Shown: positions 26,404 through 35,017, counted from the stretch's first letter. The stretch: 64,000 nucleotides of DNA from Desulfococcus sp041737845 (GCF_041737845.1 NZ_JBGSQX010000074.1:58212-122211); one strand, 5' to 3'. Notes: generated from the letters alone by a model not told the origin. Made by a program: numbers and translations.

Positions 26404-26523
26404 GACGGTTCCATAAAAAGACCGATATCAGCGTTGCGCGCATCCCTCGGCACAGGGGCGGGCGGGCATGCACCAGCCCTCGGGGATCGCAAGCCCTGAT
26501 CTCGGGCTTTTTACGAAGCCGTC
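26404..26523. repeat. Inverted-repeat element, copy 1 (120 bp)
   Basis: The ends form a long imperfect palindrome: the left arm starts GACGGTTCCATAAAAAG and the reverse complement of the right arm starts GACGGCTTCGTAAAAAG; pairing with mismatches continues for about 45 bases. The reverse complement of the whole element aligns along its ends with copy 2 at 56705-56823. No reading frame is inside. It looks like a non-autonomous MITE/REP-type element. Confidence 0.7.
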
Positions 26524-26622
26524 TGTCAAGCGGCTTTTGACGAGTTTATCCTGTCTCGGGAAAAAATTAACCGCGGATGCTAACAAAGGCTCCGGGCTTT
26601 CGCAATCTTTATTTCAGACAGC

Positions 26623-26652
26623 TTGACAGTCCGTCTCTCATGGCATTAATAT
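26623..26652 (+). promoter_or_regulatory. Candidate sigma70 promoter of the Sua5/YciO gene
   Basis: TTGACA (26623-26628), 18 bases, TAATAT (26647-26652), about 49 bases before the start codon. Pattern match only. Confidence 0.5.
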
Positions 26653-26700
26653 CATATACTTTACGATCTACGCTTCGATACCCTTTTACCCGAAACCGGA

Positions 26701-27321
26701 ATGGATGCTGCCATGCTCATTGAGGTGAACCCCGAAAATCCCCAGGCGCGGCTGGTCAAAAAGGTTGTGGAAACCCTCGAAAGGGGAGGGGTGATCGCCT
26801 ACCCCACCGATACGTATTACGGTATCGGATGCGATATCATGAACAAAAAGGCGATCCAGAAGATCTACCAGCTCAAACGGATGGACCCGAAGCAGCCGTT
26901 CAGCTTCATCTGTTCGAATCTGAAAAACATCAGCGACTACGCCAAGGTCTCGAACTACGCCTACAAAACCATGAAGCGACTGCTTCCGGGGCCCTACACC
27001 TTCATTCTGGAAGGCTCCAAGCTGGTTCCCAAAATCATGTTGACCAACCGCAAGATGGCGGGCATCCGTGTGCCGGACCATCCCATCCCCTTGGCGATCG
27101 TGGAGGGGCTGGGAAACCCCATCATCTCAACCACGGCGGCGACCCCTGAAGGCGAGGTGTTTTACGACGCCTCATTGATCCACGACTTTTTCGGTCAGCG
27201 GATCGATATCGTGATCGACGGCGGCCCGGTGCCCGGCGTGCCATCCAGCGTCATTTCACTTCAAAATGACGAGCCGGAGGTGATCCGGGAGGGCCTGGGG
27301 GATATCCGAATTTTCGAATGA
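26701..27321 (+). CDS. Sua5/YciO/YrdC-family protein, probable threonylcarbamoyl-AMP synthase
   Basis: 206 residues of the YrdC fold. IAYPTDTYYGIGCDIMN matches the nucleotide/threonine site of the family (PTDTxYGLGCD), and ISTTAATPEGE takes the place of the usual STSAN segment. It is closer to the YciO branch than to E. coli TsaC. TsaC/Sua5 makes threonylcarbamoyl-AMP for the t6A modification of tRNA; YciO proteins share the fold but their role is less sure. The variant motifs make t6A synthesis likely but not proven. It is convergent with rpsA. Confidence 0.8.
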   Translation: MDAAMLIEVNPENPQARLVKKVVETLERGGVIAYPTDTYYGIGCDIMNKKAIQKIYQLKRMDPKQPFSFICSNLKNISDYAKVSNYAYKTMKRLLPGPYTFILEGSKLVPKIMLTNRKMAGIRVPDHPIPLAIVEGLGNPIISTTAATPEGEVFYDASLIHDFFGQRIDIVIDGGPVPGVPSSVISLQNDEPEVIREGLGDIRIFE

Positions 27322-27349
27322 CCAGTTTTGCGGGCACGACGGCACAAAC

Positions 27350-27379
27350 ACAACGGGCAGCCCGCGGGCTGCCCGTTGT
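27350..27379. terminator. Bidirectional hairpin between Sua5-like gene and rpsA
   Basis: A perfect 30-base palindrome (15-base arms centred at 27364/27365) lies between two convergent genes. No long T run follows on either side, so it is a stem-type rather than a classical intrinsic terminator. Confidence 0.6.
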
Positions 27380-27400
27380 CGATCTTGGTGCAAAATGGGG

Positions 27401-29224
27401 TTATGAGTTGGAATTGCGATCTTCGTTCAGCTTTTCCTGAAGGTTTTCCCGCAGGATTTCGCCGAAGGTCGAGGTCGCCGGCCCCATCTTGTTGATGTAA
27501 TCGCTCAGAATGGCCTGATCGTCTTCCATGTCGAGGCGCTTGATGGAAAGCCCGATCCTGCGCTCCTCGCTGTTGATGTTCATGACCTTGGCGGTGATCA
27601 TGTCGCCGACGTTGAACTTGTCGCCGGGATTCTTGATCTTTTCCTTGCTGATCTCCGATACGTGGACCAGGCCTTCGATCCCTTCCTCCAGTTCGACGAA
27701 AATACCGAAATCGGTGATGTTGGTGACCGTACCAGTGATCTCCTTGCCGACATCATACCGCTGGCCTACGGTCTCCCAGGGATCCGTCTGCATCTGCTTG
27801 ATGCCCAGGGAGAATCGTTCATTGTCTTTTTCGATGTCGAGGACCACCGCCTGAACCACATCCCCTTTTTTGTAGATTTCAGATGGATGCTTGATGCGCT
27901 TCGTCCAGGAGATATCGGAGATATGGACCAGTCCGTCGATCCCCTCGTCGATGCCGATGAAGAGGCCGAAGTCTGTGATATTCTTGATCTTGCCCTCGAT
28001 GGTGGTGCCGACGGGGTATTTCTCGCTGATTACATCCCACGGATTGGGGACGACCTGTTTCATCCCAAGGGAGATGCGCCGGCTTTCGGGCTTGATATCC
28101 AGAACGATGGCGTCGACCTCTTCCCCCACGGAGACGACCTTCGACGGATGGCGGACCTTCCGGGTCCAGGACATCTCGGAGACGTGGATCAGGCCCTCGA
28201 TCCCTTCCTCCAGCTCGACGAAGGCGCCGTAATCGGTCAAGCTCACCACCTTGCCGGTGATTCTGGAGTTGACCGGGTATTTCTTTGAGGCGGTGGACCA
28301 GGGATCGGGCGTGAGCTGCTTCATGCCCAGGGATACCCGCTCCTTTTCGAGATCGAGGCTCAGCACCTTCACGGTGATCTCGTCGCTCACGGAAAACAGC
28401 TCGGAGGGATGCTTGACGCGCCCCCAGGAGATATCGGTAATGTGCAGGAGGCCGTCGACACCGCCCAGGTCTACGAACACGCCGTATTCAGTGATGTTTT
28501 TGACGATACCCGGCATCACCTTGCCCTCTTCGATGGAGGAGAGCGTCGCCGACCGGGCAGCCTCGCGCTCTTCTTCCAGGATCATTCTTCTGGACAGAAC
28601 GATGTTGCTGCGTTTTCGATTATATTTTAAAATCTTGAAGGTGAAGGTCTTGCCGACCATCTCGTCAAGGTTTCGGATGGGCCGCAGGTCCGCCTGGGAG
28701 CCCGGCAGGAAGGCCTGAACCCCGATGTCGACCGAGAAGCCGCCTTTTACCCGATTGGTAATGAGGCCTTCCACGGTTCCGCCTTCATCGAAGGCCTTCT
28801 TGATTTCATCCCAGACCTTGATCTTTTCGGCTTTTTCCTTGGAGAGAACGACAACCTCTTCCTCATCGTCCCACCATTCCACCATCACCTCGACGGAGTC
28901 GCCCGGCTTTGCCTTGACCTCTCCTTTTTCGTCCCTGAATTCGTGGATCGGAATCTGTCCCTCGGATTTATAGCCGATATCGACGAGAACGAAATCCTTG
29001 TCTACGGAGATGATTCTGCCGGTAACGACCTCGCCCTCCTCAAACCGTTTGAAGCTCTCTTCGTAGAGATCCATCAAACTTTCCATGCTGGTTTCGTCAT
29101 CGGGTGATCCGCCGGGATTTTCGGCTGCCGCCATGCCGGATTCGTCCGTGTCGTTTTCTAATTGCTCGACCATGTCTGACATCTCGCTCGAGTCGGTTCC
29201 ATCTTGTTTAATTTCGTTTTCCAT
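27401..29224 (-). CDS. rpsA: 30S ribosomal protein S1
   Basis: 607 residues. An acidic, Glu/Asp-rich N-terminal tail of about 50 residues comes before six S1 (OB-fold) repeats; the last four are highly alike, with the recurrent GLVHVSEISW-type strand and GVDGLLHITDISWGRVKHP. Protein S1 helps mRNA bind the small subunit. The six-repeat number is that of Gram-negative bacteria. cmk lies upstream, the common cmk-rpsA order, and rpsA has its own promoter-like site in the 184-base gap. Confidence 0.95.
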   Translation of the reverse strand: MENEIKQDGTDSSEMSDMVEQLENDTDESGMAAAENPGGSPDDETSMESLMDLYEESFKRFEEGEVVTGRIISVDKDFVLVDIGYKSEGQIPIHEFRDEKGEVKAKPGDSVEVMVEWWDDEEEVVVLSKEKAEKIKVWDEIKKAFDEGGTVEGLITNRVKGGFSVDIGVQAFLPGSQADLRPIRNLDEMVGKTFTFKILKYNRKRSNIVLSRRMILEEEREAARSATLSSIEEGKVMPGIVKNITEYGVFVDLGGVDGLLHITDISWGRVKHPSELFSVSDEITVKVLSLDLEKERVSLGMKQLTPDPWSTASKKYPVNSRITGKVVSLTDYGAFVELEEGIEGLIHVSEMSWTRKVRHPSKVVSVGEEVDAIVLDIKPESRRISLGMKQVVPNPWDVISEKYPVGTTIEGKIKNITDFGLFIGIDEGIDGLVHISDISWTKRIKHPSEIYKKGDVVQAVVLDIEKDNERFSLGIKQMQTDPWETVGQRYDVGKEITGTVTNITDFGIFVELEEGIEGLVHVSEISKEKIKNPGDKFNVGDMITAKVMNINSEERRIGLSIKRLDMEDDQAILSDYINKMGPATSTFGEILRENLQEKLNEDRNSNS

Positions 29225-29289
29225 GTAAAAAAATACCCCCTTGGCCTTATTTTATTTTATGCCGCTTTGAAAGCAACATAAATCGGGTA

Positions 29290-29318
29290 ATAATATATAC
29301 CTGACTTCCATTTTACAA
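29290..29318 (-). promoter_or_regulatory. Candidate sigma70 promoter of rpsA
   Basis: On the minus strand TTGTAA (29318-29313), 17 bases, TATTAT (29295-29290), about 65 bases before the rpsA start. The surrounding gap is much more AT-rich than the genes. Confidence 0.45.
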
Positions 29319-29408
29319 CGATTATTTTGACAAGGAGATATTCCTGAAAGGGGCGCAAAGGGCAAGCGAGGGGATGACTATTTGAAATTGTATCAGAATT
29401 TATGTTCG

Positions 29409-30086
29409 TTAAGGCGGTCCGAATTTCTGATGGATATGAGATATGATTTGTTTTACGACCTCCTCGACGGAGAGGGCGGTGGAATCGATGATGACGGCGT
29501 CCTCAGCGGGCTTGAGGGGGGCGATGGAACGGCTGCTGTCCTGCTGGTCGCGGAGGGTCATTTCCTTTTCCACCGTGTCAAAATCCTGGGCCGCGGTTTT
29601 GCCCCGGGACTCCTCGAACCGCCGCGCGGCGCGCACCTTCAGATCGGCGTGCAGAAAAAACTTGATATCCGCTTGGGGGAACACGACGGTCCCCATGTCC
29701 CTTCCCTCGAAAACGACCCGCCTGCCTTTCCCCAGCCTTCGCTGAAGGTTCAGCAGATATTTCCGGATCACCGGGCGGGCCGAGATTCGGGACGCCCCCA
29801 TGCTGATATCGGGGGTGCGGATCCGGTCGGTGATATCGGTCCCGTTCAGGAGAAGCCGCGTCCCGGCCTCGGTTTTGGCAAAATCGAGGGAAAGGGTTCT
29901 GGAGAGGGCTTCCAGCCCCCCGTCATCCTCCGTGGAGATCCCGGCGTCTTTCGCGGCAACCGCGATGGCCCGGTAGAGGGCGCCGGTATCGACATAGGTG
30001 TAGGAGAGATGGTCCGCCACCGCGCGGCTCACGGTGGTCTTCCCGGCGCCGGCGGGCCCGTCGATTGTGATCAGCAGCGGTTTCAC
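29409..30086 (-). CDS. cmk: Cytidylate kinase
   Basis: 225 residues. The P-loop GPAGAGKTT is at residues 10-18, followed by YVDTGALYRA, the CMP-binding segment with DITDRIRTPDIS, and the VVFEGRDMGTVVFP motif typical of bacterial CMP kinases. It phosphorylates CMP and dCMP. It lies upstream of rpsA and 58 bases after korC, so it may be at the end of the kor transcript or have a start of its own. Confidence 0.94.
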   Translation of the reverse strand: MKPLLITIDGPAGAGKTTVSRAVADHLSYTYVDTGALYRAIAVAAKDAGISTEDDGGLEALSRTLSLDFAKTEAGTRLLLNGTDITDRIRTPDISMGASRISARPVIRKYLLNLQRRLGKGRRVVFEGRDMGTVVFPQADIKFFLHADLKVRAARRFEESRGKTAAQDFDTVEKEMTLRDQQDSSRSIAPLKPAEDAVIIDSTALSVEEVVKQIISHIHQKFGPP

Positions 30087-30144
30087 GGCACCTCCTCAGC
30101 CCGGTCATCCGGAGATCGCCGCGGCGTGGTCCCCGGAAAGGCCG

Positions 30145-30681
30145 TTATCTCGAGGCGGCGTCTCTGCCGCGGTCCATGGCTTCCATGTTTAGGGGGATAA
30201 ATCTCGTTTTGCCGGCGAATTCCGCCTTGACGCACTCCCTCAGGAGGTCGAAGTCAACGACCTTGCTGCGGCTCACGAAAGCGGAAAGCGCCACGATGTT
30301 GGCTGCCTTGACGCTGCCGATCTCTTTGGCGATATCGGTGGCGGGCACCACCAATTCATCGATATCCGTCCGGTTGGCGCGGACGGATATCAGGGAACTG
30401 TTGATCAGGATCACGCCCCCCGGCTTGACCGTCGGCGCGAATTTTTCCAGGGACGGGCGGTTCATGGCCACCAGGTGCATGGGGTTCTTGATGATGGGGG
30501 ATCCGATGGGGCGGTCGCTGATCACCACGGTGCAGTAGGCGGTGCCGCCCCGCATCTCGGGGCCGTAGGACGGGATCCAGACGACCTCGAATCCTTCTTC
30601 CATAGCCGCGTGGGCAAGTATTTTTCCGCTCATCAGGATCCCCTGGCCCCCGAAACCGGCAAACATGACTTCACTTTGCAT
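30145..30681 (-). CDS. korC: 2-oxoacid:ferredoxin oxidoreductase, gamma subunit
   Basis: 178 residues. MQSEVMFAGFGGQGILMSGKILAHAA is the gamma-domain opening with a Gly-rich CoA/ligand site (cited here in two parts: AGFGGQGILMSGK). SYGPEMRGGTAYCTVVIS is also diagnostic. CAGGAGA lies before the ATG at 30681. It follows korB by 22 bases. The enzyme splits 2-oxoacids with CoA and reduces ferredoxin, or runs in reverse in CO2-fixing anaerobes. Whether it prefers 2-oxoglutarate or a branched 2-oxoacid is not decided by sequence. Confidence 0.9.
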   Translation of the reverse strand: MQSEVMFAGFGGQGILMSGKILAHAAMEEGFEVVWIPSYGPEMRGGTAYCTVVISDRPIGSPIIKNPMHLVAMNRPSLEKFAPTVKPGGVILINSSLISVRANRTDIDELVVPATDIAKEIGSVKAANIVALSAFVSRSKVVDFDLLRECVKAEFAGKTRFIPLNMEAMDRGRDAASR

Positions 30682-30703
30682 GATCTTCTCCTGATCTCGT
30701 CTG

Positions 30704-31459
30704 TTATGTGGTGGCGTCCAATGACTCGGGGGTCTTGTAATCGCCCAGTTTGTAGTAGGGAAGAAGGACATCTTCGGCCCATTTCAGGGATTCGACCGGC
30801 GTCATCCCCCAGTTGGTGGGACAGGTGCTCACGACCTCGACGAAGCTGAAGCACCGGTTTTCCATCTGATAGGTAAAGGCCTGCCGGATCGCCTTCTTCG
30901 TCCGGTTGATGAGCTTGGGCCGGAGGACCGCCTGCCGGGTAATGTAGGCGGGGGTCTGAAGCGATGCCAGAAGGTCCGCCACCTTGATGGGCATGCCGGT
31001 CTGGGCGGTGTCCCTGCCCAGGGGGCTTGTCGTCGTCCGCTGCCCCGGCATGGTGGTGGGCGCCATCTGCCCCCCGGTCATGCCGTAGACGGCGTTGTTG
31101 ACGAAAATGGTCGTGAATTTTTCGCCGCGGTTGGCGGCGTGGATGATTTCCCCCATGCCGATGCTGGCCAGGTCGCCGTCGCCCTGGTAGGTGAAGACCA
31201 TCAGGTCCGGACGCACCCGCTTGATGCCCGTGGCCATGGCCGGCGCACGGCCGTGTGCCGCCTCCTGGAAATCGCAGGCAAAATAGTTGTATGCCAGCAC
31301 CGCGCAGCCGACCGGCGCAATCCCGACCGTCCTTTTCCGGATCCCCAGTTCGTCGATCACCTCGGCCACCAGACGGTGAATGATGCCGTGGGTGCAGCCG
31401 GGGCAATAATGGGTGTGGTTGTCGGTGAGCGCTTCGGGTTTTTTAAAGGTCTTTCCCAT
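30704..31459 (-). CDS. korB: 2-oxoacid:ferredoxin oxidoreductase, beta (TPP) subunit
   Basis: 251 residues. It holds YCPGCTHGIIHRL with a cysteine pair, and the thiamine diphosphate site GDGDLASIGMGEIIHAANRG plus NNAVYGMTGGQMAPTT. AAAGGAG precedes the ATG at 31459, which overlaps the korA stop (TAATG). The beta subunit carries the TPP cofactor and the Fe-S contact. The PTTMPGQRTTTSPLGR loop is like the 2-oxoglutarate/2-oxoisovalerate group. Confidence 0.92.
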   Translation of the reverse strand: MGKTFKKPEALTDNHTHYCPGCTHGIIHRLVAEVIDELGIRKRTVGIAPVGCAVLAYNYFACDFQEAAHGRAPAMATGIKRVRPDLMVFTYQGDGDLASIGMGEIIHAANRGEKFTTIFVNNAVYGMTGGQMAPTTMPGQRTTTSPLGRDTAQTGMPIKVADLLASLQTPAYITRQAVLRPKLINRTKKAIRQAFTYQMENRCFSFVEVVSTCPTNWGMTPVESLKWAEDVLLPYYKLGDYKTPESLDATT

Positions 31460-32526
31460 TAGAGTTGCTCCTTTACTACATCCATGATTTCTTCGGGTGT
31501 CGGCACCTCGCCGCCGCATTTCCCGTACCATTTCACCGGACGTTTTCCCATGACGCAGCGCTCGACATCCTCCACCATCTGACCCATGCTCATCTCGATG
31601 GAGAGAACGACCCTGCAGCTTTCCTTGGATGCGGCCTCCCGGATTTCCTTTTCAGGGAAAGGAAAGAGGGTTTTGGGCCGGATCATCCCGACCTCGATCC
31701 CCTCGGACTTGAGGTTGTCGATGGCCGTCCTGCAGACGCGGCTCATGGTGCCGTAGCTGACGATGAGGACCGGGTAGTCGCCGTCGGTGTTGAGGGCTTC
31801 ATACCGGACCTCTTCCACCCGCATCCGGTCGTACTTGGCCTTGAGCAGCAGGTTGTGGTTGTTGAGGGCCGTCGGGTCGAGATAGAGGGACTTGACCAGG
31901 TTGCTCTTTTCGCTGTTCCGGGTGCTCATGCCGTTGGTGGCCCATTCGTCTTTATTGGAGGGCTCGGTGGCCAGGTGCTCGGGAAATTCGACCGGCTCCA
32001 TCATCTGGCCGATGAGCCCGTCTCCCAGAAGCATGACGGGATTGCGGTATTTTTCGGCCAGAGGGAAGGCCTCCATGACCATCTCCACCGCCTCCTGAAC
32101 GCTGGCCGGGGCCATGACCAGCAGCCGGTAGTCGCCGTGGCCGCCGCCTTTGACGGCTTGGAAGTAATCCCCCTGGGACGGCAGGATGCCGCCCAGCCCG
32201 GGGCCGCCGCGGATGATATTGACGAAAACCGCCGGACACTGGGCGCCGGCGATGTAGCTGATGGCTTCGCTCATCAGGCTGATGCCGGGGCTGGACGAGG
32301 TCGTGAACACCCGCGCGCCGCAGGCGGACGCCCCGAACAGCATGTATCCGACGGCGACCTCGCTTTCCCCCTGAAGAAAGACCCCGCCGGCCTCGGGCAT
32401 TCGTTTGGAGAGGTATTCGGCGACCTCCGACTGGGGGGTGATCGGGTATGCGAAATAATTCAGGCATCCGGCACGGATGGCGGCCTCTCCGATGGCTTCG
32501 TTGCCTTTCATGAGTACTTTGCCCAT
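31459..32526 (-). CDS. korA: 2-oxoacid:ferredoxin oxidoreductase, alpha subunit
   Basis: 355 residues from ATG 32526, which follows GGAGG by six bases. KGNEAIGEAAIRAGCLNYFAYPITPQSEV is the opening of the alpha subunit (PITPQSE binds the substrate/TPP edge), and the GESEVAVGYMLFGASACGARVFTTSSSPGISLM region follows. Gamma is encoded separately, so this is the four-gene KorDABC form. Gene order D-A-B-C is tight, with a TAATG overlap to korB. Confidence 0.92.
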   Translation of the reverse strand: MGKVLMKGNEAIGEAAIRAGCLNYFAYPITPQSEVAEYLSKRMPEAGGVFLQGESEVAVGYMLFGASACGARVFTTSSSPGISLMSEAISYIAGAQCPAVFVNIIRGGPGLGGILPSQGDYFQAVKGGGHGDYRLLVMAPASVQEAVEMVMEAFPLAEKYRNPVMLLGDGLIGQMMEPVEFPEHLATEPSNKDEWATNGMSTRNSEKSNLVKSLYLDPTALNNHNLLLKAKYDRMRVEEVRYEALNTDGDYPVLIVSYGTMSRVCRTAIDNLKSEGIEVGMIRPKTLFPFPEKEIREAASKESCRVVLSIEMSMGQMVEDVERCVMGKRPVKWYGKCGGEVPTPEEIMDVVKEQL

Positions 32527-32537
32527 AACTTCCTCCA

Positions 32538-32771
32538 TTATTTTTTTGAGCCGGCCGCGTCTTCTTCCCCGCTGATGGAGATGGCGACGTCGGGGCAGAC
32601 GGTGCAGCAGATGGCGCAGAAAATGCAGTCCTCGGGGCGCGCCTGGTAAGCGGGAAAATACCCTTTTGAATTCACCCTGTCTGAAATTTCCAGAACATTT
32701 TTCGGACAGGCTTCCACGCAAAGCCCGCATCCTTTGCAGCGATCTGCGTCGATTTCATGATGATATGACAT
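32538..32771 (-). CDS. korD: 2-oxoacid:ferredoxin oxidoreductase, delta (2x[4Fe-4S] ferredoxin) subunit
   Basis: 77 residues with two ferredoxin motifs: CKGCGLCVEACP and CIFCAICCTVCP, enough for two [4Fe-4S] clusters. It passes electrons from the TPP subunit to free ferredoxin. It starts the kor cluster proper, 12 bases before korA, and follows the P-loop ATPase gene by 61 bases. Confidence 0.9.
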   Translation of the reverse strand: MSYHHEIDADRCKGCGLCVEACPKNVLEISDRVNSKGYFPAYQARPEDCIFCAICCTVCPDVAISISGEEDAAGSKK

Positions 32772-32832
32772 ACCTCAAGACTCCTCTTTGCTAAATTGAG
32801 GGAACGAAAAACCGTGCGTCATGCGCCGGCGG

Positions 32833-33555
32833 TTAGCTCTTCAAATGGCCGGATCCCAGCGTGACGGCTTTTTTCCAGGGGGGAACAAGCTGCCGTAAAA
32901 TGGGGAGAACAGGGCAAGAGAAGCGGCTTAAATCCAGTTCAGGCATCAGCGATTCCGGCGCGGTGATGAATTCCAGGGGTAAGCGGCTCTCCGCTGCGTA
33001 TGCGCTTACGAAATCGTATCCACTGGTTATGTCATCGGCGACGGTGTCGTCGATCAGGTTGGCATTCCCGACAATACCGTTGATCTCGAGTTTGGATGCA
33101 ATTTCAATCTCTTTTCTGATCTTGAGGCATCCCTCCAGGGTGTGGGTGAACGGCCGGAAGGGATTGACCACCTGAAGGACCCGGATCGGTTTGCCTTTCA
33201 GTTTGTCTGCAAGCGATGCCAGTACGGTAGCCCCGACATCGTCCCCGCCGACGTCCAGGATGGAGAGCTGGGCAGGGGCCTGGATCATGCCGGCAATGGC
33301 CGGTGTCAGGATGGGGAGATCGGCATGAAAGTATTTTGCGGGCGGAAGGACCACATCGATGCCCAGGGCGTTCAGGGCGGCCTTGGCTTCCCTCGTGCGA
33401 AAGTAAGGATTGACGAGGTCAAGGTCTCCAATGCGGACGTGAAGTCCCGATTGTCTTTTGTGAATGGCCAGATTGACGGCGATTTCAGTTTTCCCGCTGC
33501 CGTAGTTCCCGACAATAATGACGATTCCGCTGAGATGGATGTTCAAATGCTTCAC
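32833..33555 (-). CDS. P-loop NTPase (SIMIBI/CbiA-like) leading the kor operon
   Basis: 240 residues. GNYGSGKTE at residues 16-24 is an atypical Walker A, and the following DLDLVNPYFRTREA and LSILDVGGDDVG segments fit the SIMIBI class (ParA/CobQ-like), with the DVGGDD region as Walker B. No partner DNA-binding or flagellar gene is near. I recall similar ATPases just upstream of 2-oxoacid:ferredoxin oxidoreductase genes in sulfate reducers. A role in enzyme maturation or regulation is only an inference. It is the first gene of the minus-strand run and its leader carries a terminator-like hairpin. Confidence 0.7.
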   Translation of the reverse strand: MKHLNIHLSGIVIIVGNYGSGKTEIAVNLAIHKRQSGLHVRIGDLDLVNPYFRTREAKAALNALGIDVVLPPAKYFHADLPILTPAIAGMIQAPAQLSILDVGGDDVGATVLASLADKLKGKPIRVLQVVNPFRPFTHTLEGCLKIRKEIEIASKLEINGIVGNANLIDDTVADDITSGYDFVSAYAAESRLPLEFITAPESLMPELDLSRFSCPVLPILRQLVPPWKKAVTLGSGHLKS

Positions 33556-33605
33556 ATTGCCGGTTGCCGGCGGTTCCGATGCGTTGTTCCGTTGACGTTA
33601 TGCGT

Positions 33606-33642
33606 AAAAAAATAGTAGACCCATGCCGGGGGCACGGATCTA
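33606..33642 (-). terminator. Terminator-like hairpin (candidate attenuator) in the kor leader
   Basis: On the minus strand a 12-bp stem (33642-33631 with 33627-33616, loop CCC) is followed by CUAUUUUUUU. Two of the pairs are G-U wobbles that would be C-A mismatches on the plus strand, so only the minus-strand RNA folds perfectly. It lies between the promoter-like site and the first gene. Confidence 0.6.
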
Positions 33643-33655
33643 TGAATGGGTAAAT

Positions 33656-33684
33656 TAGCTACTTGTATTTTATGGTTTTGTCAA
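33656..33684 (-). promoter_or_regulatory. Candidate sigma70 promoter of the ATPase-korDABC run
   Basis: On the minus strand TTGACA (33684-33679), 17 bases, TAGCTA (33661-33656), about 100 bases before the start codon. A perfect -35 box with ideal spacing. Confidence 0.55.
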
Positions 33685-33788
33685 ATAGATAATTCGTTCT
33701 GCGTCGATCCGTTGAAGCGACCCGGACGGTCGGGGAGAACGGGGCGGATACACAGGATAACGACAGCATCCAGACAGAAAGGGAAGAG

Positions 33789-34958
33789 ATGGTACGAACC
33801 GGACTTGAGATTTTTCTCGATAATCCTCCGGAATGGATTGCCGGAGCCAGAACAGGGCTTCTCTGCAACCCGGCATCCGTTGACAAAACCTTCCGGCACA
33901 GCCGTCTGCTGATTGAAAACCGGCTTCCGGGGCGGCTCAACGCCCTCTATTCGCCCCAGCATGGATTCTTCGCGGAAAAGCAGGACAACATGATCGAGTC
34001 GGGTCATATGACGGATCCGGCGCTCAAGATCCCCGTCTTCAGTCTGTACGGCGAAACAAGAATACCGACGGAGCAGATGCTGGCCCCCATCGATGTGCTG
34101 CTGGTCGATCTCCAGGATGTTGGCACGCGGGTCTACACCTTCATCTATACCCTGTCCTACTGCATGGAGGCCGCAGGACGGCTGGGAAAACGGGTGGTCG
34201 TCCTCGACCGGCCGAACCCCGTGGGTGGCGCTGCCGTCGAGGGGAATCTGCTCTCGCCCGAGGCTGCATCCTTTGTGGGGCGATACCCCATCCCCATGCG
34301 CCACGGGCTCACCATCGGGGAGCTGGCCCTTCTGTTCAACGGGCATTTCGGCATTGGATGCGACCTCACCGTCATCCCCATGGAGGGGTGGCGGCGCGCC
34401 ATGACCTACCGGGAAACCGGGCTCCCCTGGGTGGCGCCTTCCCCGAATCTGCCCACGCCCGAGTCTGCCATGGTCTATCCGGGGCAGGTCATATGGGAGG
34501 GGACCCATGTTTCGGAGGGGCGCGGGACCACCCAGCCTTTCGAGCTCTTCGGGGCGCCGTACTTCGACACGGACAGGATCTTCGCCTTCCTGGGAGACGC
34601 GCATCCCCCCGGCGCCGTATTGCGGCCGTGCCGGTTCGAGCCGACGGCAAGCAAATGGGCGGGGCGGGTCTGCAGCGGATTTCAGATCCATGTGACCGAA
34701 CCAGAGGGATTCCGGCCTTACGGCACCGCCCTCAGGCTTCTCCGCGCCGTGCTGGCATGCCACGCGGATGCCTTTGAATGGAAGCCGCCGCCATACGAGT
34801 ATGAACATGAGCGGATGCCCATGGATCTCATCCTGGGCGACGGGGAGGTCCGGCGGCGGCTGGAACTGCTGGAGGATGTCGGGGAGATGGAGAATCGCTG
34901 GAAAGCAGACCTGGCCGCCTATGCCGAAGTCTGCCGGGGCATTCGTCTGTATGCCTGA
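33789..34958 (+). CDS. DUF1343 protein, NamZ-like exo-beta-N-acetylmuramidase
   Basis: 389 residues. GLLCNPASVDKTFRH, LYSPQHGFFAEKQDN, VDLQDVGTRVYTFIYTL and VLDRPNPVGG are the conserved blocks of DUF1343. NamZ from Bacillus belongs here and releases MurNAc from the non-reducing end of peptidoglycan fragments. No signal peptide is seen, so it would act in the cytoplasm on imported or recycled muropeptides. GGGAAGAG lies just before the ATG. Its link to the MurU-AmgK-like fusion at 38.4 kb suggests a MurNAc salvage route. Confidence 0.85.
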   Translation: MVRTGLEIFLDNPPEWIAGARTGLLCNPASVDKTFRHSRLLIENRLPGRLNALYSPQHGFFAEKQDNMIESGHMTDPALKIPVFSLYGETRIPTEQMLAPIDVLLVDLQDVGTRVYTFIYTLSYCMEAAGRLGKRVVVLDRPNPVGGAAVEGNLLSPEAASFVGRYPIPMRHGLTIGELALLFNGHFGIGCDLTVIPMEGWRRAMTYRETGLPWVAPSPNLPTPESAMVYPGQVIWEGTHVSEGRGTTQPFELFGAPYFDTDRIFAFLGDAHPPGAVLRPCRFEPTASKWAGRVCSGFQIHVTEPEGFRPYGTALRLLRAVLACHADAFEWKPPPYEYEHERMPMDLILGDGEVRRRLELLEDVGEMENRWKADLAAYAEVCRGIRLYA

Positions 34959-35017
34959 TGGCTTCCTGAGGCTCTGGAGCACACTGCGCGCCGCCTGCAC
35001 CGGATCCGGGAAGATAT

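Larger units (their letters stand above)
26357..26700. other. Intergenic region guaB / Sua5-like gene
   Basis: It separates two divergent genes. It holds one copy of a 120-bp inverted-repeat element (26404-26523) 48 bases upstream of guaB, and a candidate promoter for the plus-strand gene at 26623-26652. Nothing else is seen. Confidence 0.6.
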
